Source: Semisulcospira habei (taxonomy: Eukaryota; Mollusca; Gastropoda; Semisulcospiridae). Taken from it: a stretch of DNA of 64,000 nt. The stretch lies in contig BTPG01000008.1 in assembly GCA_036245525.1 (NCBI GenBank), positions 28,933,202 through 28,997,201 of the forward strand. Direction: 5' to 3'. Shown piece after piece: positions 38,601 through 51,900 of this stretch. The position numbers were made by a program, and so were the translations under genes. Within the stretch, counting starts at the first letter, position 1. Every line of letters begins with the position of its first letter. The notes under the pieces are model-generated. The model was not told the origin of the DNA. It made no database searches and was given only the letters and a program-made list of their open reading frames with translations.

Positions 38601-41600
38601 AGACCTCTATCATGTCTTTGTGGATTTTAAGAAAGCGTTTGACAGGGTGTGGCATGCTGCCCTTTGGTCCTCCATGAAGCTATACAACATCAATGCCAAC
38701 CTGATCAGTCATAGCAAACCTTTACAACAAGGCCACTAGCACAGTCTGCTTCAACTTCAAAATAGGTAACTGGTTTAGGACTACAGTCGGAGTCAGACAA
38801 GGCTGCTTGCTTACACCTACTCTTTTCAGCAGCTTCCTGTAAAGAATCATGACATATCATGAAGGAACTGTCAGTATTGGAGGCAGAACAATCACAAACT
38901 TGCGCTTTGCGGATGACATTGATCGCCTTGCAGGAACAGAGAAGGAGCTAGCTCAGCTGGTGGAAAAGCTGGACAGTACAGCCATTGCGTATGGGATGGA
39001 AATCAGTGCAGAGAAGACCAAACTGATGACAAATAACACCATTGGCATTGGCACTGACGTCATGATTGGAAGCCAAAAACTGGAAACAGTTAAGAAATTC
39101 AAATAGTTAGGAGCCATTGTGACAGATGAGGGATCAAAACCAGAAATACTGTCCAGGATTGCGCAGACAACAACAGCACTGAAAAGATTGAAGACCATAT
39201 GGAAGGACAGAAACATCACACTCTGCTCCAAGATCAGACTGATGCGCTCCTTAGTCATCTCAGTGTTCTTGTATGCCTGCGAGTCATGGACCCTCACAGC
39301 AGACCTTGAAAGGAGGATACAAGCCACTCTAATGAGATGTTTTCGAAGGCTGCTTGGCATTTCATACAGAGATCACATCACAAACGTGGAAGTGGAAAGC
39401 AGAATCAGGCAAGCCATCGGGCCCTATGAAGACCTATTAGCCATTGCGAAAAAACTCAAACTGAAGTGGTATGGGCATGTCACGCGTTCAGCAGGGCTTG
39501 CCAAAACAATCCTGCAAGGCACTGTGCAAGGAGGACGAAGGAGAGGAAGACAGAGGAAATGATGGGAGGACAATATCTCAGAGTGGACAGGACTGAAGCT
39601 GGGCAATACACTAAGATTGGCAGAGAACAGAGAGGAATGGAGGGAGCTGGTTGCCAAGTCATCAGTGGTGCCGCAACGGTCGGCAAGACTATGGGATATA
39701 GGTAGATAGATAGATAGTGTCCTTGCCATGTGAACTATATCTTCCAAAGTGTGCTTTCGCTAAGATGCAGCGCAGGCAGTGCTATGCTTTTGTGCTGAAG
39801 GCTAGGTTTCAAATGACTCACCAGGACAGTGTGTGTAGTGTGTCAGGGCTAAATGGTTAACCAGCTTGTGAATGCAGTCACCAGTATTGTTTACAGTGCT
39901 GGTGGATGCATGCACAGTGGGGTTAATATGAACTGATTGAAAATGTGCAGGTGAACCCATATGAAGAATTCCTGCTAAAGCAGTGCAAGAAAATGTTGGC
40001 CAGTCATCGCATGATTGCTGTTTGCCAGGCTCTCCCCATGTCCCAAAATACCCTCTGGGCACACAAAAACACATTCATCAACAGTGGCATGGACCTGCAA
40101 TTTTTCAACAACAAACTTGTCAGGTAAGCATTTTGTTTTAAACCATTTCAAGATTGATCTCTTTGATAATTTATTAGCACAGTGAATTTGGAATATATGG
40201 GGTTAAAATTTAACAAATTGCAGGGGACTAAGATTTGTGTGCTGCTACAAAAATCTTTTAAAAAATATGTATACATATCTAAAGTTTGTAAAAAGTAGTC
40301 TAACTTTAAAGTGTGCTCGGGTTCTCTGTATCTCTGTTCCTTTGGTGGATGGAGTACATTCGTTGGCTATTTAAAAAAAAATACATGTCTACTTTTCAGA
40401 AACACGCATTTTTAACTCCATACTAATTCAAGGTTTGAGAGCTTTATCACAAATGTGACATTATATGGCCAAGTCGTGTCTTGGCAATGGCAGCTCAACC
40501 ACATGGCTGTCAGCAGAAACTGGGATGGACACTCTGCAGTGTCTGACGTCAATTTGAGTTTCATGTCACTGCCTATGATGCACCTAAAACAGTTGTCACG
40601 GTTTGGAGCAGTAAGAATTTTGGGGGAATCAAACACAAAAGAATTGTCAGATTCTTTTCTGCGAGCAGTCAAAGGAACTGGAACACTGAGTGGTAGTGAA
40701 AAAATGAGGTAAATTTGTTGTTTGAATAAATAATGTTTAGACAGACGTCTTAAGCCAAAAAAATTAATCAGTCATGCTCCAATCAACTGATACAATACTG
40801 TTAAACCTTGCATTTTATGGCTCAGTCAGTGCACATATGTTTAACCCTCTTAATCCCATGACCTCATTTCCAAACTTTTGAAGGCATAATTAAAAGACTA
40901 TGTACCAGTTGTAGGAGATGGATTGATCATGATAATTCAAGGGTAGTGCCAGATGAGCTTGGCGCCTGTGAAGGCGCCAAGCTCATCTGGCACTACCCTT
41001 GAATTATCATGATCAATCCATCACCTGCTGCAGGGTCCCAGGGCTAAATGGGTTAATATTGCGTAATAAGAAGTCAGTCATAGTTTCAGTTCATCACTGC
41101 TGAGAAAACTGCAAGAGGTCAAGATCCTCATGAGCCCCTGCCATTGCTGGGGCTCATGAGGATATATGCCTCTTGCTAAAATCACTTTATATCCATGTTC
41201 CTTTGACGGTTGGGGATCTTTGATGCTGACTTTACAATGATTTCACAAATGCTATATTTGGCCAGAGGCAGTGAAGGGGTGAAACTGTACAATCTTTTAT
41301 GGTCTGCAGGCGAGCAGTAGATGAGACGGCGCTGACCAATCTGAAACCTTTCCTGGTGGGGACAAACACATTTGTCGTCAGCAAGGAGACTCCGGTTGCC
41401 ACTCTCATCAAAACCCTGCGCAAAATTCCAGAACTGATCCTCTTAGGTAACACACTGCCTTCATTTAGATCACTTAAGGCACACAGAAAATCATGGAAAT
41501 ACCATTCACACTGTAGGAAGACGACAGGAACGTGTGTTTATGTTGCATTGCGAAGGGTATTTCAAGAACTTTTGATGGTTGCTCTCTTTGTATTTCTTTC

Positions 41601-42775
41601 AGCTGTCTTGAATGAAGTTAGCACTTTGCAGATTTAGACCAGAAAGAAGGACTGTCAAGTATATAAATTAATGCTGTCAAATAACCAAGAAAAAAACATG
41701 ATTAAGAAAAAAACAGGAGAAACACTAATGAATTACAGCAGAACCTTTTTTAGCAACAGAACCTCTGCCGTTTTGCAAGAAAAAGTGGTCTTTATCTTAG
41801 TGTGCTATCTCAGGTGAAGGACAAAATGTGTCACCTGTCATTTAAGACCATCATTTATGTGGTGGCTACAGCCACCTAAATGATGGTCTTTAGTGACAGG
41901 TGATCCCTCGTTTAGGGTGGTCGCGCAAAACAGGCTCTGCTGTACATAACAGCATAACTAAAAGAATAGCACTTGCAAACAATCAGGTCATGAAAGTAAA
42001 AATTAGTTATTCTGCAGTGTTTCTTTCTTTGATGGTTATTTTAATGAGATCTTGCTCTGAACATATTTAACCCTGGGGCCGCAGTTCCCCAAATTGCAAG
42101 TTTTACTCTGAAGACTACATTACAGTTCAGGAGATAGGTCGACCATGATAGTTTAAGGGTAGTGCCAGAATAGCTTAGCGCCAGGAGGCACCAAGCTTTT
42201 CTGGCACCACCCTTTGAACTATTATGGTTGATCCATATCTTCTTGGTGTGTCTCAGGTCTGAATGTGGGTCAGCATTAATGTGTTTTTGTGTGTATTTTG
42301 CCAGTTCACAATTCCCAAAACTGGAAGTTGTCCTCCAGAGACTGCATTACAGTTCAGGAGATAGTGCGACCATGATAGTTCAAGGGTGGTGCCAGAATAG
42401 CTTGCGCCAGGAGGCGCCAAGCTATTCTGGCACCACCCTTGAACTGTCATGGTCAATCCAAATCTTCTTGGTGTGTGTCGGGTTTGAATGCGTTAATGCG
42501 TTTATGTGTGTATTTTGCCAGGTGGCCTTGTGGGCAACTACTTGCTGACAAAGGAAGGGATGGTCCAGTACTCTAAGCTTCCACCTCTGGAGGTCATGCA
42601 AGGTCAGCTTGTCACCATCTTGGGTTCAGCAGCCTCGCGAACACGATCGTTGCTGAGCAGCCACCAGCAGGTGCTTTCTGTGAATCTCGAGCAGTACGTC
42701 AAACAATCTCAGGAAGATGGGCAGGTACCGTCATCAGCACTGCCATCAAGCGTAGCACCAAAAGAGGACAGTTGA
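35658..42775 (+). CDS. MRPL10: Mitochondrial ribosomal protein L10 (uL10m), complete
   Basis: This is a large-subunit mitoribosome protein of the L7/L12 stalk base, nuclear-encoded and imported. Exons are 35658-35676, 36082-36272, 39951-40123, 41310-41446 and 42522-42775. Junction phases are 1, 0, 2 and 1, all with GT/AG. The total is 774 nt, 257 residues plus TGA, close to the vertebrate protein (about 260). Recognisable blocks are ASHRMIAVCQ (exon 3), LKPFLVGTNTFVVSKE (exon 4), and GLVGNYLLTKEGMVQYSKLP with QGQLVTIL in exon 5. The basic N-terminus (MAALKRGTLFLPKYMQVRSR) fits a mitochondrial presequence. Intron 2 is expanded by a 3.35-kb LINE, and introns 3 and 4 hold TTAA-type hairpin elements. 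A possible poly(A) signal AATAAA lies at 42871-42876. The gene is divergent from hyccin, with coding starts 1.7 kb apart. Confidence 0.93.
36367..39715 (+). mobile_element. Decayed LINE inserted in MRPL10 intron 2
   Basis: This element is bounded by the 12-bp duplication agtgtccttgcc at 36355-36366 and 39716-39727. It ends in a TAGA-repeat tail (39700-39717). Translations in several frames give an AP-endonuclease (IGTWNIRTL near 36810, VVQGDWNAKIG near 37220, GSDHDLL near 37525), a reverse transcriptase (LKKGKAAGADNIPAEL near 38230, FVDFKKAFDRV near 38620, LRFADDID near 38900) and a C-terminal segment (YACESWTLTADLERR near 39275). At least four stops or frameshifts break it, near 36923, 37343, 37831 and 38097. 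It resembles RTE-like elements, of a different family from the LINE at 2265-6198. Confidence 0.9.
36684..39685 (+). pseudogene. Broken endonuclease-reverse transcriptase ORF
   Basis: The coding remnant of the LINE at 36367-39715. Frame changes and in-frame stops separate the endonuclease, linker, RT and C-terminal segments. The RT catalytic FADD is still readable. There is essentially no 3' UTR between the coding end and the TAGA tail. Confidence 0.85.
40124..42521. other. MRPL10 introns 3 and 4
   Basis: Intron 3 (40124-41309) holds a TTAACCC element at 40841-41055 and a CATGAG hairpin at 41110-41176. Intron 4 (41447-42521) holds a 70-bp palindrome at 41838-41905 (gaccatcatttatgtggtgg arm) and two AGCTTGGCGCC-type elements at about 42068-42268 and 42290-42497. 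Both strands are open at 40412-40712, but the MRPL10 protein needs no exon there. Confidence 0.6.
40841..41055. mobile_element. TTAA-type hairpin element, family B, in MRPL10 intron 3
   Basis: TTAACCC at 40841 and ATGGGTTAA ending at 41055. The inner arms are nearly perfect inverse copies around gcgcctgtgaaggcgcc. Confidence 0.8.
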
Positions 42776-42870
42776 TGTGCGTGTCTTGACTGCTATGAAG
42801 GAGTTTATACAGGTAGTTGTTTTGACTGTGTGTGAGGGAGATCACTTGTTCACGTGTGTGTAAGGGTGAA

Positions 42871-42876
42871 AATAAA
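42871..42876 (+). promoter_or_regulatory. Poly(A) signal of MRPL10
   Basis: An AATAAA hexamer lies 96 bp after the stop codon at 42773-42775. GT- and T-rich sequence follows within 40 bp, as expected for a cleavage/polyadenylation site. Confidence 0.5.
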
Positions 42877-44431
42877 AGAATTTATTTAACTTTTTGCGTT
42901 TGTTTGTATTTATGTAGTATGTGTGTGAGTGTGCTCCATCTTTCATGTAAAAAAAAAAAACATGCACACACACGCACACATATCTCAACAAATGGAGTAA
43001 CAATTTTCACACTAACTCATTCATCCTTTATGAATAGAACGATTAAAGATCACCTGTTGAAGATGAAAATTCCAGCATGCTTTTTAGGCACGTACGCAAT
43101 TTAGCCGATCCCACATTCAGACAAATCGGAGTACGTTTGCACTATTCACACTATTATGAACTGCGTAGTAAGGTGTTTTCTATATATATATAAATGGAGA
43201 CGGGAGAGTGAGACACCTGCCTGGTACCCCTGTCAGAAGATAACGAAAAACCCCTTCACTGCCAGAGGATGTCGACTTTCTAAAAATTTTAACCCTCTTG
43301 GTGCATTTCCCGAATTTTGGAAGTGTTGCTTAACGACTGTACCGCCTGCAGGAGGTAGATTGACGGCGCCAAGCTAATCTGGCACTACCCTTGAATTATC
43401 ATGGTCAATCAATCTCCTGCTTTAGGGTGTTGGCGCTGAAAGGTTAATAAAAACAATGTCTTTGAAGAGCCCACAGACGCCTATCGTCACGGAAAGTGGA
43501 CACGGGAGTGTTGACCGCAAGTGACTTCGATTCTCAGGTGGCCCCCCGTAATTGTGCGGGATCATGAGGATCTATGTTGCTTGCAGTTGGGTCGGCAGAG
43601 AAGGGGTTAAAGGGTCTCAATTTCTGTCTGGCCAAACATGCAAGTCGGCAGTGAAAATTTGCTCCATCAAGTGGTCATCCGCTCAAGACGAATAAAGCCC
43701 AACCAGATGGTTTCAACACACCCATTTCCGATTATCACCCACCCACCGCTCTCCCAGGAAGAGGGGGGGGGGGGGGGGTGGCGGCTAATTATTGACGTCG
43801 GCCCAAGTGCTTAGTGCGCGTTGGGAATGTGTTTAACGCCGTGTCAGTACGGCACCTGTGATCCCTCCAGTGCCGATGGACGAAGCAGCTACTAGATTTC
43901 GTTTCTAAAATCACTGTTAACTCATTCCGCACCAAGACCGAAATCCGCAAATTTTGAAGTTGCCCCCTCAGTTAAGACTGTATTACACTTCTGGAAATAG
44001 GTTGAGCGTGATAGTTTAAGGGTTGTGCCAGAATAGCTTGGCGCCTATGGGCGCCAAGCTATTCTGGCACGACCCTTGAACTATCACGCTCGATCCATGT
44101 CTCGCCGTGGCGTGCCGGAGTTGAATGAGTTAATTATCAACTTCAAAACATCCCCAGCTATCCCAAGGAAGAGGTATGCACCGTGGTTTTAGCAAGAGGC
44201 ATACATTCTCTTGTATGCCCCCCAACCCACCCCCACCCCCCACTCAACTGTGGGGACTTAAGAGGATCTATATCTCTTGAATTTAGGTGGGTGTCCTGGC
44301 AATTTTTTGGAGCAAAGAAGGGGTTAACTGATTTCACCTCGCGCTTATCTTGAAAACCTTGACCTGTAGTCGACCCAGCGGTGTACTGAAGGATAATTTT
44401 GTTTGGTTAACTAGCACAGACGCCAGCAAAT
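42877..44431. other. Intergenic MRPL10-GH81
   Basis: It contains AGCTTGGCGCC-type elements at 43289-43446 and 43917-44133, CATGAG hairpins at 43517-43585 and 44192-44279 (the latter with a C-rich insert), and a G tract near 43764-43779. The GH81 promoter must lie in the last few hundred bases, but no core element is recognisable. Confidence 0.5.
43917..44133. mobile_element. TTAA-type hairpin element, family B (TTAACTC subtype)
   Basis: TTAACTCATTCCGC at the left and TGAATGAGTTAA at the right. Arms around gcgcctatgggcgcc. Confidence 0.8.
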
Positions 44432-44468
44432 ATGGGACCGGTGTCGACGCTTTTGCTTCTGACTGCCC
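44432..44468 (+). CDS. GH81 exon 1: signal peptide
   Basis: ATG at 44432 begins [12 protein letters not shown], and the exon ends in phase 1 before gtaagt. The split codon is completed by TG at 46001, giving LGAAEA, a plausible signal-peptidase site. No TATA box is evident in the 100 bp upstream. Confidence 0.8.
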
Positions 44469-47368
44469 GTAAGTACTCGTATATAATGCGCACACACTGC
44501 GATTAGTATGAAAAATGATTATCTCCGGTTATTTATTAACCTTTATAGCCCCACGGGTGCATTTCTCAAATTTTGGAAGTGTTACCTAACGACTATGTAT
44601 CAGTTGCAGGAGGTGGATTGACCATGATAATTCAAGGGTAGTGACAGATTAGCTTGGCGCCTCATCAGGCGCCAAGCTAATCTGGCACTACCCTTGAATT
44701 ATCATGGTCAATCTCCCGCTGTAGGCCGACTCGGGGCTAAATGGGTTAAAGAATACATTTCAACAATGTTATATTAGTTCTCAGTTGTAACTATGTAAAT
44801 CTAATCAGTATCTTATATTCGAAATAGTCAATAATACCATTTGAAATAAATCACACGAATCACCGGCCTCTGAGATGCATGAAGGTCAGTTTCTCATCAG
44901 TTTGTTTCGGTCTACCGTATTGAAAATACGGTAGACTTTGAGAAGGGGCTGGAGCACGTTCCGTAGCATGCAAATGACGAACATTGGCAGGCACACATCA
45001 GACTCTGACAGTGAAGTAATACGATAAAAATTACGTCATAACTAGCTACGCTAACCGCGCTGTTGAACGAACATATGGCGGGAACGCGTGTGTGTGTGTG
45101 TGTGTGTGTGTGGAGACCGCACGAGGCGGTATCTCCTGTGTTTGTGTACGTACAGGCCTAAGACGGGCATATAAATCATCGGTAGACTCGTTAAAGAGAA
45201 AAATTGCCGTTTATATAAAGTCGGTTGACCCGCATTTGAGTCCGAACAGTAATTTTCGTCCCATTCACTCCGGAATATTTCATATAGCTACCTTGGAATT
45301 GGAATAGTTCGTTAGCCAGATTTTCAACATTTTCGTAATAAGTAATTCATTGCAACAAAAAAAAAATTAAAAAGTAAGAATTCTCGACTCTCGAGAAGGA
45401 TCAGACAATGACGGTGAGATAAATTCGCCAAACACTGACGTCAGTGTTACACAATGTATCTAAATTGTCGCAAAGCACCAGATGTCAGTGTTGTACAATG
45501 TTTCGGAATTGCCATCGTGAATTCGTCACTGTGTACACGGCGTCGTGAGACTAGTGCCATGAAGTGAAACTTATAGAGACGTCATTTTGCTGCTCGTGCT
45601 TCCTCAACTCTTCAGAATTTCCTGTCGCTAAATCAGCCCACAGAGCGTACTAATGGCGGGAAGCACTTTGTGTCCGTCTTTACTATTTGTGTGCGCCGGT
45701 GTGTTATGATCAGAGGTTGGGTTGGAGAGGAGGGAAATGTTCCTAAAAGAAAAACGCATGTGAGCTCCAAACAATATGGTAGATTTTGGGATGAAATCCT
45801 CATCTTGTTTCTAAACACACGGTTATTCATGTAACATTTTTTTAAATATATATAAACACGACAACAACTGACCCTTGGTTTTACTGTCATAACTAAACGA
45901 AAGGTGCCAAGGGGTACAATCACGCCGACGTATCACATTGGTTGTCTCAATCGATTCAAATCGAGGGAGATAACTAGTGTGAACACCTCCGTATCAACAG
46001 TGGGAGCGGCAGAAGCTGCCCTTCCCAACCTCCCAGACTGTCAGAAGCTTGAGGACCATGTGCTAGACAACGCGGACCCCAGGGCCATCTTTGGCACCAA
46101 CACGGAGATCGGCAACAAGGCACGGCCGGTGAGAGTGGGCACACTGCGCCAGCAGGGACCCCTTCCCACACACCATTTCGCCTCCACCGTGCTCAAGTCC
46201 TTGGACAGGATGGAGCCCCTGAGAGTCTTTCCAATGGAAGGTCAGGCTTTTTCTTTTTTGAGGAGGGATGTGGGGCGGTAGAGTGGAGTAGTTTTCTTAG
46301 CGTATGACTGAGATTTTCACGAAACCTAAAGATGGCATTCAATTCAATTCAATTCAAAAACATATGCTTTATTGTGTCAGTCTAGCCGACAAATTTTCTT
46401 TTATACTTTACTTAAACCCGTTCAGAGCCAGTATTCTGCAATCTTCGTTAATTCAGTCAAGACAAAAACAAAACAAAAACAAAAAAAAAAAAAAAAAAAA
46501 AAAAACCGCGGACGACACAGAAACATGGATTCAAAGTAGCGTCAGAAAGAGGCATAGATCCTCATGAGCCCCTGCAACTGAGGTCAGATTTTGGAAGGAT
46601 CAAAAGATAGCAGCCAGGGGTGTGATTAAGGAATTTAGCCTCGACGCACGACAACAAAATATGAATCAACCTTGATAGTCTAAATGATTGGTCAAAGATG
46701 GTGCCAGAATAGCTTGGCGCCAAGGGGCACTACCCTTGAACTATCATCTGTCTCCTGAATTGTAATGCTGTCCTCAACTCCAAACTCTGGGGATAATTCA
46801 AGGGTGGTGCCAAAATAGTTGGCGCCTAGAGACGCCAAGCTATTCTGGCTCCACCCTTTGACTATCATAGTCCACGTGTCACTATGAGTTTCCATGAACT
46901 GTCTTCAGAAGCAACAGTTGAGACTTTTGACCTATCATACTTATGTCTGGTATGAGTTTCTTTCTTCGGTTATGATGGACTTAGAAGCCATGGTGTGGCA
47001 CGTTTACTCCATGGAATGTTTTTCATAATTCCCGACTATTAATTTTATGTGTGCTGATATCTGGTTTTGGACTTTACGGCTGAAAGACGTAAAGTCCAAA
47101 ATCACAGACCAGCACACATTTAAAGATAATGCCATGATTTCTTTTTATTTCCTTTCTGCAGCCATGATGGACAAAGTAGGCGTGGTGTGGGACGCTTACA
47201 CCATGGAGCGCTGGTCAGACCCAAAGCGCACTGACCTGATGCAGCAGCAGTCGGCGTGGGAGACCGGACACCCGTGGGTCACGTTAGACAACATGGGCAC
47301 CAACCTCAAGCAGATGACCTCGGGTCCGGACGGCAACCCTCTAGGCGTCTTTATGGGTAAGGCCGCTT

Positions 47369-47450
<82 letters not shown>

Positions 47451-47507
47451 CGTGTGTGTGTGCGTGCGTGTGTGTGTGTGTGCGCGTGTGTGTGCGTGTG
47501 TGTGATG

Positions 47508-47564
<57 letters not shown>

Positions 47565-47621
47565 ATTTGTGATATGATGTGTGTGTGATGGTGTGAGTGT
47601 GTGTGATGGTGTGTGTGTGAT

Positions 47622-47689
<68 letters not shown>

Positions 47690-48613
47690 CAAGTTAAAAA
47701 TATATCATCTGGTTTTTCAAACATTTTATCGTTGGAAAAACTGTGTGCTGACTGGCAATTTTAGACCGACCAAATGGTCAAATATCACATACCAACGCAC
47801 ATTTGCGGTTATCAAACACACTTTTAACACATTTTACCCCATAACCGAAATCCCCCAAATTTGGAAGTTGCCTTCTGAAGGACCGTATTACGATTCTAGA
47901 GACACGAGCAAGCATGATAATTTAAGGGTAGTGCCAGGATAGCTTGGCACCTATGGGCGCCCAGCTATAGTGTCACCATCCTTGGACTATCATGCTCGAT
48001 CCATGTCTTGCTGCGGTGTGTCGTGGCTGAATGAGTTAAAATGATTTTTTTTTATTATTATTATTTTAAAAAAAAGATGCAACATACATCTCACATGGCA
48101 CAATGTGGGGCTCCAATCCACTTTCAGGTGAGTATTGAAAGGAACAACAACCAAAAAGCTAATGAATAGCGACTGATTTCCTTTTTCATCTGTTGTGTCA
48201 CTTACAGTTACTATCACGCTTACAAAGGACAGCTTTGATTAAAACAAAGTTTATTTCAATAAACTGCGGTGTGCATGCTCTTTCTAAGCGTGTTTTTTTC
48301 TATGTTGAATATTTCTTCGAATTTTACACGCTTGGTTCGGACTAGGTTTCAATAGCATAAACTGTGTGCGAGTGCGTGCGTGTATGCGTATGTGTGCGCG
48401 CATGTGTGCGTGTGTGTATGTGTGAGCGTGTATGTGTGTGTGTGTATGTGTGTGTGTTTATGTGTGTGTGTATGGGTGAGTGCGGAGGTGCCTGCGTGTG
48501 TGTGCGTGTGATGTGCGTGTATGTGTGTGTGTGTGCGTGTGAGAACATCTGTGTGAGTGTATGTGTGTGTGCGCGCGTATGTGTGTGTGCGTGTGTGTGT
48601 GCGTGTATGTGTT

Positions 48614-48696
<83 letters not shown>

Positions 48697-48774
48697 AATT
48701 GCTGAAAATTAGTGACATGTTTTGGGCCGTTGTCGTGTTTGTGATTATGCGCGTGAGTAATTTGTATTTTAGTT

Positions 48775-48836
<62 letters not shown>

Positions 48837-48921
48837 GGAGATTTGTTAAGCGCTTATTCTATAAGTAGCTCAAAGCGCTGATACAATGAAACGGCTAACA
48901 GCTCACACGCACACACAACAT

Positions 48922-48969
<48 letters not shown>

Positions 48970-51900
48970 GACAGTGGTGATGAAATGTGCATGGCTGGGG
49001 AAATGAACTAGTAAAAGGCAGCGTTGTAGAGGTGGGTATTGAGAAGTGATTTAAATGAGGAGAGCGTTTGACAGTTACGGACAGGGTCCGACTCGGCGAG
49101 GCTGTTCCAAGTGGCGGGGCCAAGATGGGAGAAGGCACGACCGCCACGTGTTTTCAACATTTGAAATTGGGAAGGCGAAATTTACGTGTGTCAGAGGAAG
49201 AGCGGAGGGTGCGAGATAGAGTATACAGCCGGATCAGGAGTAAGTCAGATATATAGGCAGGAGAAGTCAGGCTGAGAGAGTTAAAGCACATGCAGGACAA
49301 TTTATACAGAATGCGTTCTTGTACGGGCAGCCAGTGGAGTTTCTTAAGGGCGGGAGGATGTGGTCACGCTTGGCACGCGCAGAACTAAACGGGCAGCACT
49401 GTTTTGCACTCTCTGCAGTTTATCTATCTGGGTTTTAGGCAGGCCGGAAAGGAGGGAGTTATACAGTTGCTTAGCTCATTCTACCCCAACACCGAAATCC
49501 TTAAATCTTGCTGTTGTCCTCTGATGAGACTGCATTGTAGTGCAGGACACAGATCGACCATGATAGTTCAAGGGTGATGCCAGAATAGCTTGGCGCCCAT
49601 AGGCGCCAAGCTATTCTGGCATCACCCTTGAACTATCATTGTCGATCCTTATCTTCCTGTACGGTGTGTCTGGGGTAGAATGAGTTAAGGCGTCGGATAC
49701 TGTCTAACACAGCTAATACGCCGAAGTTCAATAAAAGCAGATCTGCACATAAGACTAACATACTTATCCATTTTGACGGGTCTCTGTCAATGAAAACACC
49801 AAGGTTTTTGACAGTGTCAGAGAAAGTGATTTGATTTTGACAGAGATGTGACTGGGAAGACAGGACAACTGCGAAGGACGCACACCAGCTGTGATAAGCA
49901 TGGACTCTTTTTTTTTTTTTATCATCATTTAGCTGGAGTTTAGTTGTAGCAACGGCAAGTTTTAAAATTGGTTTTGTAACCAAATGCTTTACCGTTGTAA
50001 AATAAAGGTTCATTGTTCATTGTCATAGTAATGTTGTCTGCCGATGTTTGGTGCTTGATTCTTATCTACCCGCCCGGTCCGCTGAAATTTGTTAGAACAG
50101 GACTAGTCGAGAATGAAGAGCTATTTCGTCCGTGTGTTCTCAGGCAAGTCTGGTGTTCGTATCGGCTTTGACGGTAGCGGGGAGCCGGAACTGACGGACT
50201 TCGGGGACCTGTACGCCAACTTCCTCTTCTCTGGGGGCGGAGGATCCATGGAGGTGAATCGCGTTGTTGATGTGCTGGCCACAGTTGCATGAGTGAGCTT
50301 ACATCCTGTGCAAGCCGCTCTAGCGGGAGCACCTTGCATGTTGTCTTGCACATGATTGAAGCTCTCGTATGCATCAGATCCCTCGTCTGTGATTTTGGAC
50401 AATGGCTTGAAGCCGTAAGATCCAAAAACAGACCAGTACACGTGGACCCCATGGCTCTGGAACGGACCAAAATCAAACCCCAGTGCACGAAAACCATCAG
50501 CAAGTAAAAAAAATTTTTTAAAAAGTTTTGGCAGCATAACGACAAAGCAAGTTGACTAAATCAGTCCAAGTGGACACTACAACTTCAGTAAGACGAGTAG
50601 TGAACGCAGCTAGGATGTAACAAAATATAAGAGTAGCATGCAGCCAAGTACAAACACAATGAACACAACTAATATAATGTTTGACTAAGATGTCAGAAAG
50701 ATGTTTAGTCAGGTTAGGATGTTACGTAGGTCTGGCATCATGTAGAAGGTAATTTCAAAGACGAGGCACTGAACATGGACTGGACACACTGAATTTTGAC
50801 CCTAAAAACCAGATAGGTGAGGCTAGCGCTGGTAGACTTGTACACATACCAAGGGGAATTACTCAGCGTTGGGCAGACAAACCGCCTGTCAGGCACCCAA
50901 ACGCCAGCCCACAGAAAAATACGCAGGTATAGAACAAGACGATCATCTACATCCCTTAAAAAAAAGGACGCATCAGGTCTAGCCTATAAACCATGTCTTT
51001 TTCTGGAACTTAGGAAGTAGGCAGGAGAAACACACATAAACAAACAAGAAGGTTCACTACTAAATGTGGTCGGGTAAATACCCTAATTTCCCACAGCAGA
51101 TGCACAAGACAAATACGCCACAATGTAACGATACAAGTTTTGCCTCGAGAATACTCAACAACCAGATAGGCGAGGCCAGCGCTGGTAGAATTGTACGCAT
51201 ACCAAGGGGAATTACTCAGCGCTGGACTCCCCGTCGCATGTGAACACATTTTTACCCCAGCTGGATTGGAAACCGTCACCTTTCGGACGAGAGTCCAATG
51301 CTCTACAACCTCAGGTACCCAGTTTCCTGGTTAAAACGGAGCCAGCAGAGGGTCATAGGCGCCCATGTTATCCCGCAACAGTGGGGTCGCGTGAGAGAGC
51401 AATGGTTCCTCCTACCGACGTCGGCCGCTGTTGGCCAAAGCACATGCATGCGCGGGCCAACAGCGGCCGACGTCTGCCCGAGGACCCTCTGCACAGTAGG
51501 CGTACCTCTCGCAGTTGGACTACTCGTATTTCTCCGTCTCCGGACAGTGAAGGGATTTAACGGTATAACGATAAAAGCGCTTGCTAATAATAATTTGATG
51601 AGTTTATTGATAATTTTCAGGTGCCCTTTGTGCGAGGAGCCACCTTGTCAACCCACATCTTCACGAACGCCAATCCTGTCGTCAAACCCTATTGCCTCTC
51701 CTCCATCGGAGGACAAGCGGCCAACTTCGAGTGTCCTATGGAGTCATCTGGTATTTTTGTTCAATATTCAGCTTCAAGAGCGGACTTAAAGTTCGGCTCA
51801 CACAGTTTGTCTCCCTCGATTCGTTACCGCAGTAGCGAATCAAGGGAGACAACCAGTGTGGGTGAGATTGGCTAGGACAGCTTTTGGATACGTGCTTCCT

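Larger units (their letters stand above)
50254..51620. other. GH81 intron 4
   Basis: It holds a ggtccaaaatcacagacc-type hairpin (50388-50443), two 66-bp direct repeats (50809-50874 and 51161-51226), a SINE head and a GC-rich palindrome at 51416-51485. Confidence 0.55.

Noticed and set aside
40412..40712. Possible extra MRPL10 exon open on both strands
   Set aside because: MRPL10 exons 3 and 4 join in phase without it and the encoded sequence does not resemble the family.
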